DNA from: MWCO01 sp964488865
GTDB lineage: Bacteria; Myxococcota_A; Polyangia; Polyangiales; Polyangiaceae
Assembly: GCA_964488865.1 (NCBI GenBank)
Contig: CAZAWR010000043.1
Coordinates: 1 to 64,000 of the forward strand
Direction: 5' to 3'
DNA: 64,000 bases
Part shown: positions 17,509 through 25,406 of the stretch, one piece after another
How positions within the stretch are numbered: the first letter of the stretch is position 1
Layout of the letters: every line of letters starts with the position of its first letter
The notes under the pieces: model-generated
The model's database searches: none
The model's input: only the letters and a program-made list of their open reading frames with translations
Told to the model about the DNA's origin: nothing
Program-made: the position numbers and the translations under genes

Positions 17509-17523
17509 CCTCGGGTGGCTGCC

Positions 17524-18834
17524 TCATGGGGTAGGCATGGAGCCTGTTGCCATCATCGCGATCAGCAGGATGGCTAAGGTGACGACGACGATTCCGGCTG
17601 CGACGAGCCACGGTGTGCGTCGAGGAGCGGATGTTCCGTTCGGTGGAGCGATTGATGCTGGGCGGGGATCGAGGGGAAGCGCCGGTCCGAGGGGAACGGT
17701 CATGGCCTGGGTGGGGGCGACCCTCCGCGTGCTCTGGGGCGGGATTGCGCCGGGGTCCGTGAGGGTGGGGTCGGGCGCGTCCCCGGGGAGGGAGTAGGAG
17801 GGCGACGACTCGCTAGGTTGCAGCGAATCCGGGGACCGGCTCGAGGCAACGGCCGCTTCCTCTCTGGTGGCGGCTTCGCGATCCACGTCCTCGCTCGGCG
17901 CGCCGCGTACGGATTCGGGGGCCGGTGGAGGCGGGCGGTTGGACACGCGCAGGATGCGAGGGGCCAGTGACTTCGTGTGCTCGGTGCCGAAGTCGGCCAG
18001 GTCGCGGGCAAGCTCACCGACGCTCGAGATTCGCTGCTCTGGGTTCGCGACCAGACAGCGAGCCACGACGGCTTCGAGGTCTTCGGGCAAGTCCGGGCGC
18101 AGCGTCCGCAGGAGTGGGGCTGGCTCTTTGGTGATGGCGCGGATGAGGTCGAGCATGTCGCGCTGCTCGAAGGGCGTGTGCCCGGTGAGCAGGCGGTAGA
18201 GGATCGCACCGAGAGCCCACACGTCGGCGCGGGTGTCCGTGTTGCGCGAAGCCTTGAGCTGTTCGGGTGCCATGTACCGTGGTGAGCCCAGGACGCGTTC
18301 GCCCTGGGTGACCACGGTCTTGCTCAGGAGGGACTTGGCGATGCCGAAGTCGATCACCTTCACGAGGGGTGTGCCGTCGACTCTTCGGGTCAAGAAGAGG
18401 TTGCCGGGCTTGAGGTCGCGGTGGACGAGTCCCTGGGCGTGGGCTTCGGCGAGTCCGGCGGCCGCTTGAACCACGTAATCGACGGCTTCCTCCATGGGGA
18501 GCGCCGCGCCCCGTGCGGTCAACGACGCGAGGTCTGTGCCTTCGAGGTATTCCATCACCATGTAGGGCGTGCCAGACGAGAGGCGCCCGATGTCGGTCAC
18601 GCGGACCACGTGCTCGCTTTGGAATCGGGCGAGGGCGCGGGCTTCGCGCAGGAACCGAGCCTGGGCCTCTCCGCTTTCCAGGATGCCTTCCCGCAGGACC
18701 TTGATGGCGAAGGTCTGGCCGAGTTGTTCGTGGCGCGCCTTCACCACGATCCCCATGCCGCCCTTGCCGATGAGCTTCTCGACGACATACCTATCCCCGA
18801 TGGTGGTGCCTGGCTCGAGCGGAGGGTCCAACAT
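17524..18834 (-). CDS. Eukaryotic-like Ser/Thr protein kinase (PknB type)
   Basis: The kinase domain spans residues 13-275 and is complete: GKGGMG loop (23-28), Lys45 in AIK, HRDLKPGN (Asp140), IDFG (Asp162) and the MAPEQ activation-segment end. A Pro/Ser/Thr-rich linker of about 130 residues leads to a single C-terminal membrane helix (LVAAGIVVVTLAILLIAMMA), with only a few residues outside. The ATG at 18834 is chosen because the kinase domain begins right after it. No sensory domain is present beyond the membrane, so the input probably comes from partner proteins. It converges on the preceding plus-strand gene with a 15-bp gap. Confidence 0.92.
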   Translation of the reverse strand: MLDPPLEPGTTIGDRYVVEKLIGKGGMGIVVKARHEQLGQTFAIKVLREGILESGEAQARFLREARALARFQSEHVVRVTDIGRLSSGTPYMVMEYLEGTDLASLTARGAALPMEEAVDYVVQAAAGLAEAHAQGLVHRDLKPGNLFLTRRVDGTPLVKVIDFGIAKSLLSKTVVTQGERVLGSPRYMAPEQLKASRNTDTRADVWALGAILYRLLTGHTPFEQRDMLDLIRAITKEPAPLLRTLRPDLPEDLEAVVARCLVANPEQRISSVGELARDLADFGTEHTKSLAPRILRVSNRPPPPAPESVRGAPSEDVDREAATREEAAVASSRSPDSLQPSESSPSYSLPGDAPDPTLTDPGAIPPQSTRRVAPTQAMTVPLGPALPLDPRPASIAPPNGTSAPRRTPWLVAAGIVVVTLAILLIAMMATGSMPTP

Positions 18835-18970
18835 GGCGCCCCGCGTTCTTATCACGAATCGGCGGACGGGTCAGGAAGCGCCGCTTCGCACTGGGCACAG
18901 GGCATTCTCACTGGCCGTCTGTAACAACGGCGTATGGGAGACATCCAATCCCGTGTGCTACTGACTGACG

Positions 18971-21217
18971 TCAGGGCGTCTCGAGCATGGGCCACGGCCA
19001 GTTGGGGGGCTGACCGCGGAGGTCCTCGTCCCCCATCAGTACGTCGTTCCAGTACCTGCACATCGGCGCTTCGGGCACCTCGAATCGCGCTGGTACCACG
19101 ATGTCCTTCATCCACGACGGCTGCGGCGGCGGTGAATCCAGCAACGCTCGCTTCCACGTCTCGTCCGTCCACCGCTGCAGCCCCGCTTCCACCTTCTCGA
19201 AGTACGACGACACCGGTCCCACGTACGTCCTGCGGTCGCCTCCGCTGTCCACCGTCACGTACATCAATCGCGGCGCCCCCGTCGCCACGTGAAGCACACT
19301 CGGCGGGTGGTTCGGGTCCGTGTGCACGTCTGCGATCGTCGGCTTGAACTCCGTCGACGTGTCCCGGTCGAAGAACAGATCCGCATACCAACCGTCGGTC
19401 ACGAACCCGCCGCAAATATACGAGGCGCTGACGGCCCGGTTCAGGAACTCCACGTGGTCTTCACGCAGCGGCTTGCCCTGCCGCTCGAGGCGAGCCATTT
19501 CCCCCAGCGCCGCGGACGTGTTCTCCAGACGCTCGAAGTAGGACCTCATTCGGTCCGCAAGAGGTCCGCGCGGCTCGTACTCGGGACCGGCCACCACCGA
19601 CTTCAGCTTGTCCACCCGGTCGGCCATGCGCAGCCCCACCACCGACACGTCGATCATGCGATCGAAGAACGCCGGGTAGGGATCCACGTACCCGTCGGGA
19701 TACTCGCACAGGATGCTCCCGTAGGACGGTTTCGCATAGAGGATCGTGTCCCGCCGAAGCTCCGCCCAGGAGGCCAGTTGGGTGTTGAGCAGTCGCCGTC
19801 CCCACGCGTCGGTTCGCGCCACCGACGGGAGATCGTCGAGCTCGCCCTGTTCGACGGAGAGCGCCCGAATCGCCTCGAGCCAGCCGCGGTAGAAGCCAGT
19901 GTCGGTGGGCAGCGCGAACCCGGCCCGGGCCGACAGCAACGCATCGGAGTAGGCCCATCGCTCGATCTCGGGCGCGAGAAGCTCCGCGGCCTGGTCGTTT
20001 CCGAAAGCGGCAAAGGCCACGTCGAGCGTACTCGGCAGCAACCGCTTGGCGGGGACCCGATCGTAGGTGACGCGCGTCATCACCTCCGACTCGGGTGTAT
20101 AGCGTTGAGGCAGAAAGGCAAAGCTGGCCGGCGGGGCGACGGGTGTGGACTTGCCACACGCGGCCGCAGGGTGACCTGCGATCCGCGGCCGGGGCGCTCG
20201 CGAAAGAGCCTCGGTGAGGCGGGCATCCGGAATGCGCCTCAAGCCCGCGGGGCCGGTGACGCCGAGGTCCTCCGCCAGCGAGGCGAGGTCCCGCAGATCC
20301 ATCGCATCGCGCTCCGCCGTGAACGTGGTCACGATGGTGTCGAGGGCCTCCCACCGCTCGCGGACGGGACCGCGCACGAGGGAAGAGAGCAGCACGGCCG
20401 CCTCGAGCTGGCGTCGGTTCACGACCCCTTCGCCCGCACAGGCCGCGTCCAGCAGGCGAAAGTCGACCCTTCCGAGCCACATCGTGGCCCTGAAATAGCG
20501 CTGTAGGGACTCACTTTCGGTGTAGTGGCCCCGGGGCGTGAACTGCGAGAAGTCGACCGAGCGCGACGAGCCGAACACCTCCACGTCGACGATGCCCTCT
20601 TGCCCGCGGGCCCTCTGGAACAACCCCGCAACGCCGGACCGGGTGGCGCCCGCCACCGGGGCCACGGGCTCGTCTAGGAGCAACGACAGCGCTACCGCGA
20701 GGTGAAGATCGAGATCCTTGCGCGATCGTGCATCCCCCGATTGCGTGGCAAGACGCCTCCGCAGGTCCTGAAGCACGGTGCCCAACAGCGGTGCGAGGAT
20801 CGTCCTTTCCACCTCGCGCAGCATCGAGTCGTAGGACTTGTGAAGGGCGTGAAGGATGGAGTCGGCACTGACGTAGACCGGCAGGTCGTTCTGGTATACT
20901 TCCGCATAGGCCATGAGGAAGCTGGGAAACGTCTTCCGGTCGGAGAGGACGAATCCGTTGCGAGCGAGCACCTTCGACTCGTCGTCGTCCAACGCCAGGG
21001 CGGACCCCTGGATCAGCGCCATCGAGGCGCTCGAGGTCGCGTCGAAGTCGATGGTCCCGCGGTAGGGGTTGGGGAACGCACGAGAAACCGCAGTGGAAAC
21101 GGAGGTGTCGGAGTGGGGGGGAAGCGGGTCGGACGGGTCGTGCCCCGTGCATGAGGTCGCGAGGCCGAGGGCAAGCAGGGTGGAGGAGATGCGGCTCGTG
21201 AAGGCTACGCTGGGCAT
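18971..21217 (-). CDS. DUF3160 lipoprotein
   Basis: The 748-residue product begins with a lipoprotein signal (GLATSC). The rest matches the DUF3160 architecture: an N-terminal part with VYVSADSILHALHKSYDSML near residue 120, a long helical middle, and a C-terminal part with YICGGFVTDGWYADLFFD and ADVHTDPNHPPSVLHVATG. The family is common in Myxococcota and other environmental bacteria as a secreted protein of unknown activity. It is the last of three same-strand lipoprotein genes (23951 to 18971) separated by only 49 and 39 nt, so joint transcription is likely. Confidence 0.85.
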   Translation of the reverse strand: MPSVAFTSRISSTLLALGLATSCTGHDPSDPLPPHSDTSVSTAVSRAFPNPYRGTIDFDATSSASMALIQGSALALDDDESKVLARNGFVLSDRKTFPSFLMAYAEVYQNDLPVYVSADSILHALHKSYDSMLREVERTILAPLLGTVLQDLRRRLATQSGDARSRKDLDLHLAVALSLLLDEPVAPVAGATRSGVAGLFQRARGQEGIVDVEVFGSSRSVDFSQFTPRGHYTESESLQRYFRATMWLGRVDFRLLDAACAGEGVVNRRQLEAAVLLSSLVRGPVRERWEALDTIVTTFTAERDAMDLRDLASLAEDLGVTGPAGLRRIPDARLTEALSRAPRPRIAGHPAAACGKSTPVAPPASFAFLPQRYTPESEVMTRVTYDRVPAKRLLPSTLDVAFAAFGNDQAAELLAPEIERWAYSDALLSARAGFALPTDTGFYRGWLEAIRALSVEQGELDDLPSVARTDAWGRRLLNTQLASWAELRRDTILYAKPSYGSILCEYPDGYVDPYPAFFDRMIDVSVVGLRMADRVDKLKSVVAGPEYEPRGPLADRMRSYFERLENTSAALGEMARLERQGKPLREDHVEFLNRAVSASYICGGFVTDGWYADLFFDRDTSTEFKPTIADVHTDPNHPPSVLHVATGAPRLMYVTVDSGGDRRTYVGPVSSYFEKVEAGLQRWTDETWKRALLDSPPPQPSWMKDIVVPARFEVPEAPMCRYWNDVLMGDEDLRGQPPNWPWPMLETP

Positions 21218-21256
21218 GTCCGGGTGGACAGCACGTATCCGTGGAGGTTCCCCTCT

Positions 21257-22381
21257 TCACGGCATCGGGTGCGCCTCGAAGAACCGCCAGGACTCCTCCG
21301 TGGCCGACGGTCCCTTCGGGTCCGAATACAAGATCGCCTGGGCGCCACCCGGCCACGCGTGCCCGAGCCCGTCCACCTTGAAGTACTCGATGAACACTTC
21401 TTCGTCCGCGTCGAGATAGACCTCCGTGACGAAGGCATGCCCGTTGACCGCGACTCCGCTGTCCGTGTGATCGGGCGAAGGAGGAATGGACTGGTTCGAG
21501 AGGCCGTCGTCCACCGCGTCCGCGGCCAGGACCCACTGCTTCACGAGCAGATCGCCGTTGGCCGGGGGGACGTTGAAGTCGAGCGTGCCCTGCACTGCAA
21601 AAAGAGGCACGGGGCGCGCGTAGGCCCCCATGGCATCTTCCACGTAGCCCGCGAGCGTGGCAGCGGGGAGCAAGCTCGCGGAACCCACGCACGGTGTGCC
21701 CTGGAAGGGACACCCCTCCACCGAGCCGATGGACGCGAAGACGTCGGGGAACACGGCGGCCATCACCAGGGACATCGCCGCGCCCGCCGAGATGCCCACG
21801 GCGTGCACGCGCTTCGGGTCCACCGCGTGCGTGCCTGCCACCTCCCGCACCATCGCCGCCAGCATCGCAGCCTCGCCGACGTCCCGTCGTTGGTGCCCCG
21901 GCAAGAACCAGTTCCAGCACAGGGTGCTGTTCGCCACGATCGTCTGCTCGGGCCACACCACGAGCACGCCCTCCTGGTCCGCGAGGTGGTTGTACCCTGT
22001 CACGTAGGCGAAGTGGGTGGCAGACTGGCTGCAGCCGTGCAGGGCCAAGACGAGCGGCCGGGGGGTGCCGTCGTACCCCGCGGGGACGTAGAGCCAGTAC
22101 TCGCGCGTGCCTTCGGGGCCCACGTAGGACCGCTTGATCAGCTCGCCTCCGCCCGTGACCGCGTCCAGGTCGACGACGTCCGTATCCCCATCCGGATAGG
22201 CATCGGGAGCGCTGGATTCCGATGCGTCTTCGTCCGCCGTCTCGGGCACGACGTCCTGCGAGGCGTCCGCGCCGCCGTCCGTTCCGGTGTCCGGCTGGCC
22301 GGCGTAGGTGCCACTGGAAGCCGAGCAGCCGAGCGTGGCTGCGAAGAGAGCGAAGAGAACCGGAGCAGAGGCTTCGCGCAT
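21257..22381 (-). CDS. Secreted PHB-depolymerase/feruloyl-esterase-like hydrolase (lipoprotein)
   Basis: The 374-residue product has a lipoprotein signal (TLGC, Cys19), an Asp/Ser/Ala-rich linker to residue 75, and an alpha/beta hydrolase domain of the esterase PHB type. LALHGCSQ (oxyanion loop region), GISAGAAMS (nucleophile Ser198), GTLDFNVP (probable acid) and GLGHAWPGG (His) are in the expected order. It would act on polyester or phenolic esters at the cell surface. It sits between the DUF3160 gene and the L,D-transpeptidase-like gene in a short-spaced group. The start at 22381 is set by the signal peptide. Confidence 0.88.
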   Translation of the reverse strand: MREASAPVLFALFAATLGCSASSGTYAGQPDTGTDGGADASQDVVPETADEDASESSAPDAYPDGDTDVVDLDAVTGGGELIKRSYVGPEGTREYWLYVPAGYDGTPRPLVLALHGCSQSATHFAYVTGYNHLADQEGVLVVWPEQTIVANSTLCWNWFLPGHQRRDVGEAAMLAAMVREVAGTHAVDPKRVHAVGISAGAAMSLVMAAVFPDVFASIGSVEGCPFQGTPCVGSASLLPAATLAGYVEDAMGAYARPVPLFAVQGTLDFNVPPANGDLLVKQWVLAADAVDDGLSNQSIPPSPDHTDSGVAVNGHAFVTEVYLDADEEVFIEYFKVDGLGHAWPGGAQAILYSDPKGPSATEESWRFFEAHPMP

Positions 22382-22430
22382 GATCCAAGGCGTACTCGCT
22401 CCTGGCCAAGCGCGCCAGCCGCTTTCGGGA

Positions 22431-23951
22431 TCATTCGAGCGAGACGTGCAGCGTGTACGTTCCCGAAAGGGCAACGCCCCCTTCCGCGAACGTGTCCGCC
22501 ACGATGAGATACCTGCCCGGCGTGATGGCGTACTCGAACGACGCGTCGTTACGCGCCAGGCATGCGTTCGGATCGTCGCCGTCCAGCAAGTGAACGTCGA
22601 TGTCCACCGGGGTTTGGCATTCCACCGAGACGTGGAGTGTGGCCACGGCGTCCACGTGAAGCTCATAGACGAGCTCCGGACCGGACTCGTCCGAGGACGA
22701 GCAGCTGTAGGTGTCGAAGGTGGATTCGCCCGCGGTGGCCGTGTCCCGGGTATCCGAGAAGGGTAAGCTCTCGATGCGGAAAGGGCAGGCATGGGAGCCG
22801 TTCGGCGTGCACGGCGCCCATACGTCTGATGGGATGTCGCGGGTGTCCACGAGGAAGTAGTCGACCTTCGCGTTCATCTCGGTCCACGCCTTGGTGATGA
22901 ACGCAGTCCAGTTGGCGATGCCCGGGATCACCTGGCAGCCAGCCGACCAGACGTCCACGGCGGCGGACCCGAGGGGCCCGTCGACCGAACCCATGTGGAT
23001 GTTGTGGCCACTGCCCGTGCGATCGTGATCCTCGGCTCCCGCCGGTGGAAGCCAGCCATTGCGATCGCTGTCCCAGTGCCCGTTCTTGTTGCCGTCGTCG
23101 CGCACGCGGTAGTCGCTCTCGTCGACGTGAAGGGCGTTGTACGTGTTGTGCCAGCTGTTGTCGTAGCGATAGCGGCGGTTCGGGCGCAGGGACGAGGAGC
23201 TGTGGTAGCCGAAGTCGTGCGCTCCCGTGTCGGTGTTGACCGGGAACTCCCGTACGTGCTTGGCGTCGTCCTGGGTGACCCAGAGCAGCACGAGGGTGTC
23301 GTTGAATCGGTTGGGCTTGTTGCCGTGCCACGCGATCTGCCCGGGATAGGAACCACGCAGGCCGAGGACCGTCCGCACCTCCTGCGTCTGCGTCATCGCC
23401 ACGCCGGTCGTCCTCTCGGCGATGGCGCGATACAGGTCGTACGCCTCGGCTTCGGACAGCATCTTCACGCCCCGGGGGGTCTCGAAGCATCGCGTGCCTT
23501 CGGTCCAGTCGCCGGCGCGCTCGAACAGCGGCATGTCGTCGCTGTAGCCCGGCATCACGAGGTCCTCGGGGTCGACGTCGCGCCAGCCGCCGAGTCGGTA
23601 GGTGAACGGCGGGGGGGGCTCGTGGTGGGCGATGGCCCCGGGTTCCTTCGTCGGGCTCGCACTTTGCGTCCCGGGTATCGGCAAGGGAGCCACACCGCCG
23701 TATACGAAAACGGACTCGTAGCCGAAGTTGCACGAGGTCATCACGGGAGCGTCGGGCTCGCTGTCCTGCACGACGTCGTCCGCAGCGTCAGGCGCAGCGC
23801 TGTCCGCAGCTGCCTCGTCCCCGGTGTCGGAGCCGGCTTCGGTGACCGCGTCGGGTCCGGCATCCTTGGAGGGATAGGACCAGGAGGACGAGGACGAGTC
23901 GCCACATGCGGTGGGCAACAGGGCGAGGAGCAGGAGGGGCGAGCGGCGCAT
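22431..23951 (-). CDS. Lipoprotein with possible L,D-transpeptidase-like core and C-terminal PPC-like domain
   Basis: The 506-residue product has a lipoprotein signal (LPTAC) and an Asp/Ala/Ser linker to residue 70. In the central domain, His319 in GHNIHMG and the segment DVWSAGCQVI (Ser336, Cys339) recall the His and SxGC nucleophile of YkuD-type L,D-transpeptidases. A loop with Asp, Asn and Gly at 285-299 looks like a calcium-binding repeat. The last 75 residues resemble a prepeptidase C-terminal beta domain (VDIDVHLLDG, GRYLIVADTF). The fold call rests on short motifs, so it is tentative. Its start is followed upstream by the gapped tandem repeat. Confidence 0.6.
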   Translation of the reverse strand: MRRSPLLLLALLPTACGDSSSSSWSYPSKDAGPDAVTEAGSDTGDEAAADSAAPDAADDVVQDSEPDAPVMTSCNFGYESVFVYGGVAPLPIPGTQSASPTKEPGAIAHHEPPPPFTYRLGGWRDVDPEDLVMPGYSDDMPLFERAGDWTEGTRCFETPRGVKMLSEAEAYDLYRAIAERTTGVAMTQTQEVRTVLGLRGSYPGQIAWHGNKPNRFNDTLVLLWVTQDDAKHVREFPVNTDTGAHDFGYHSSSSLRPNRRYRYDNSWHNTYNALHVDESDYRVRDDGNKNGHWDSDRNGWLPPAGAEDHDRTGSGHNIHMGSVDGPLGSAAVDVWSAGCQVIPGIANWTAFITKAWTEMNAKVDYFLVDTRDIPSDVWAPCTPNGSHACPFRIESLPFSDTRDTATAGESTFDTYSCSSSDESGPELVYELHVDAVATLHVSVECQTPVDIDVHLLDGDDPNACLARNDASFEYAITPGRYLIVADTFAEGGVALSGTYTLHVSLE

Positions 23952-23987
23952 GGGAGAGAGCGTAGAGGGTGGTGGGCGAAGAGCAAA

Positions 23988-24393
23988 GGGGGAAGGAGGA
24001 CCTGAACTGGTGAGCTGGGAACCGGGAACCGGGAGCCGGGAAGAGGGAATTGGCCTGGAGGAAGAGATCGGGTGAGTGGGGAAGGAGGACCTGAACTGGT
24101 GAGCTGGGAACCGGGAACCGGGAAGAGGGAATTGGCCTGGAGGAAGAGATCGGGTGAGTGGGGAAGGAGGACNNNNNNNNNNNNNNNNNNNNNNNNNNNN
24201 NNNNNNNNNNNNNNNNNNNNNNNNNNNNNNNNNNNNNNNNNNNNNNNNNNNNNNNNNNNNNNNNNNNNNNNNCCGGGAAGAGGGAATTGGCCTGGAGGAA
24301 GAGATCGGGTGAGTGGGGAAGGAGGACCTGAACTGGTGAGCTGGGAACCGGGAGCCGGGAAGAGGGAATTGGCCTGGAGGAAGAGATCGGGTG
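23988..24393. repeat. Intergenic tandem repeat, unit about 82-89 bp, interrupted by an assembly gap
   Basis: GAAGGAGGAC recurs at 23992, 24081, 24163 and 24318, and the sequence between occurrences is nearly identical. The unit is 89 bp when it contains one more CCGGGA-type subrepeat and 82 bp when it does not. At least four units are visible around the N run. The strand is purine-rich (G and A). It separates two minus-strand lipoprotein genes and has no coding character of its own; the open frame on the minus strand arises because the unit lacks stops. Confidence 0.9.
24173..24272. other. Assembly gap (100 N)
   Basis: Exactly 100 N are present, a conventional placeholder rather than a measured size. 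The gap lies within the tandem repeat, so the true number of units, and the distance between the flanking genes, is unknown. Confidence 0.98.
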
Positions 24394-24445
24394 ACCGTCT
24401 CGATGTTGATCAGCCCAGCAACGAGGATGCTCGGCGTCTCGGCCG

Positions 24446-25369
24446 TCACGAGTAGGGCCACGTGTCCGTGCAGGCGGGGAGGGGCGCCGGCGCGCGCAAC
24501 AGGTCATTCGACGTGCAGTCCGCATGGCAAGGACACGTGGGCGATCCCTGGCACACCCGGATCATGTGCATGCCGAAGAAGTCCTGTTCGCTAATCCGTT
24601 GGAACACGATCCACGTGCCCTGATCCGTCGAGGGCGCGGCCGACGGCAGGGACTTGTGGTACGGCGTGTTGTTGAATCCCGTGGTGCGTTCGACGCTGAA
24701 CCAGACTTCGTCGTCTCCCACCTTGCTGAAGTGGGAGTACGTGGTGGCCGGGTTGAGAGCGTTGCTGTTTTCGTCTTCCGGGTGGGGGTGGGCGCACGAG
24801 TACTTCATGATCTCGTGGTAGGTGAGGAGGTTGCCGGCGACCTCGAAGGTGCCGGGGTGGTCGAAGTCGGAGAGGGTGGGGGCGTTGTAGATGTAGAAGG
24901 CCCGGCCGTCGGCGGCGAAGGCGAACTTGTGCAGTCCCTGGCCGTTGCCGAGGGGTTGCTCGCGTTCGAGGGTCACCACGCCGTCCTGCACGATTTTGGT
25001 GTAGACCCAGTAGCCGATCACGTCCGCGGCGCCCTGCCCCGGGTCGGGGACGGTTCCTCCGGAACCTCCGGTGGCGGATCCGCCGGCGCCGCTGCTGCCG
25101 CCCGGGTCCGAACCGCCGGTCTGGGCCGTGCCGCCGCTTCCTCCCGGGTCGCCGGTGCCGCCTGTGGAGACCGTGCCTCCGGTGCCCGAGGTGCCCGAGG
25201 TGCCCGCGGTGCCCGCGGTGCCCGAGGTGCCGGAGTTACCTCCCGTGGCCCCTGCCGCGCCCGCGCTGTTCTTCCACCAGTCGGGGTTGTCTTCCGCGTC
25301 GGTGCTGCAATGAAGCAAGGGGACGCACGCGAGGACCAGCAAGGCGGCGAGGGGAGTTCGTGGGGACAT
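24446..25369 (-). CDS. Lipoprotein with Gly/Thr/Ser-rich linker, unknown function
   Basis: The 307-residue product has a lipoprotein signal (LLHC) and a linker of about 90 residues rich in Gly, Ser and Thr. The 175-residue C-terminal domain begins at VIGYWVYTKIVQDGV. It contains a conserved-looking YWVY start, a CAHPHPEDE motif, and a Cys cluster near the end (VCQGSPTCPCHADC). The layout resembles lipocalin-like extracellular domains with a small C-terminal disulfide knot, but I cannot name the family. The ATG at 25369 is preferred over one 15 nt upstream. It lies between the tandem repeat and lhr. Confidence 0.7.
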   Translation of the reverse strand: MSPRTPLAALLVLACVPLLHCSTDAEDNPDWWKNSAGAAGATGGNSGTSGTAGTAGTSGTSGTGGTVSTGGTGDPGGSGGTAQTGGSDPGGSSGAGGSATGGSGGTVPDPGQGAADVIGYWVYTKIVQDGVVTLEREQPLGNGQGLHKFAFAADGRAFYIYNAPTLSDFDHPGTFEVAGNLLTYHEIMKYSCAHPHPEDENSNALNPATTYSHFSKVGDDEVWFSVERTTGFNNTPYHKSLPSAAPSTDQGTWIVFQRISEQDFFGMHMIRVCQGSPTCPCHADCTSNDLLRAPAPLPACTDTWPYS

Positions 25370-25406
25370 GGGAAAAGGATACACCTGGGAGGAGCCGAGA
25401 GCCCCC

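Noticed and set aside
18965..18974. CTGACGTCAG palindrome as an operator or terminator
   Set aside because: It overlaps the stop codon of the DUF3160 gene, has no loop and no T-tract, and stands far from a gene start on the other side.
23978..24393. Minisatellite as a CRISPR array
   Set aside because: The units are 82-89 bp and nearly identical throughout, with no unique spacers, and no cas gene is in the window.
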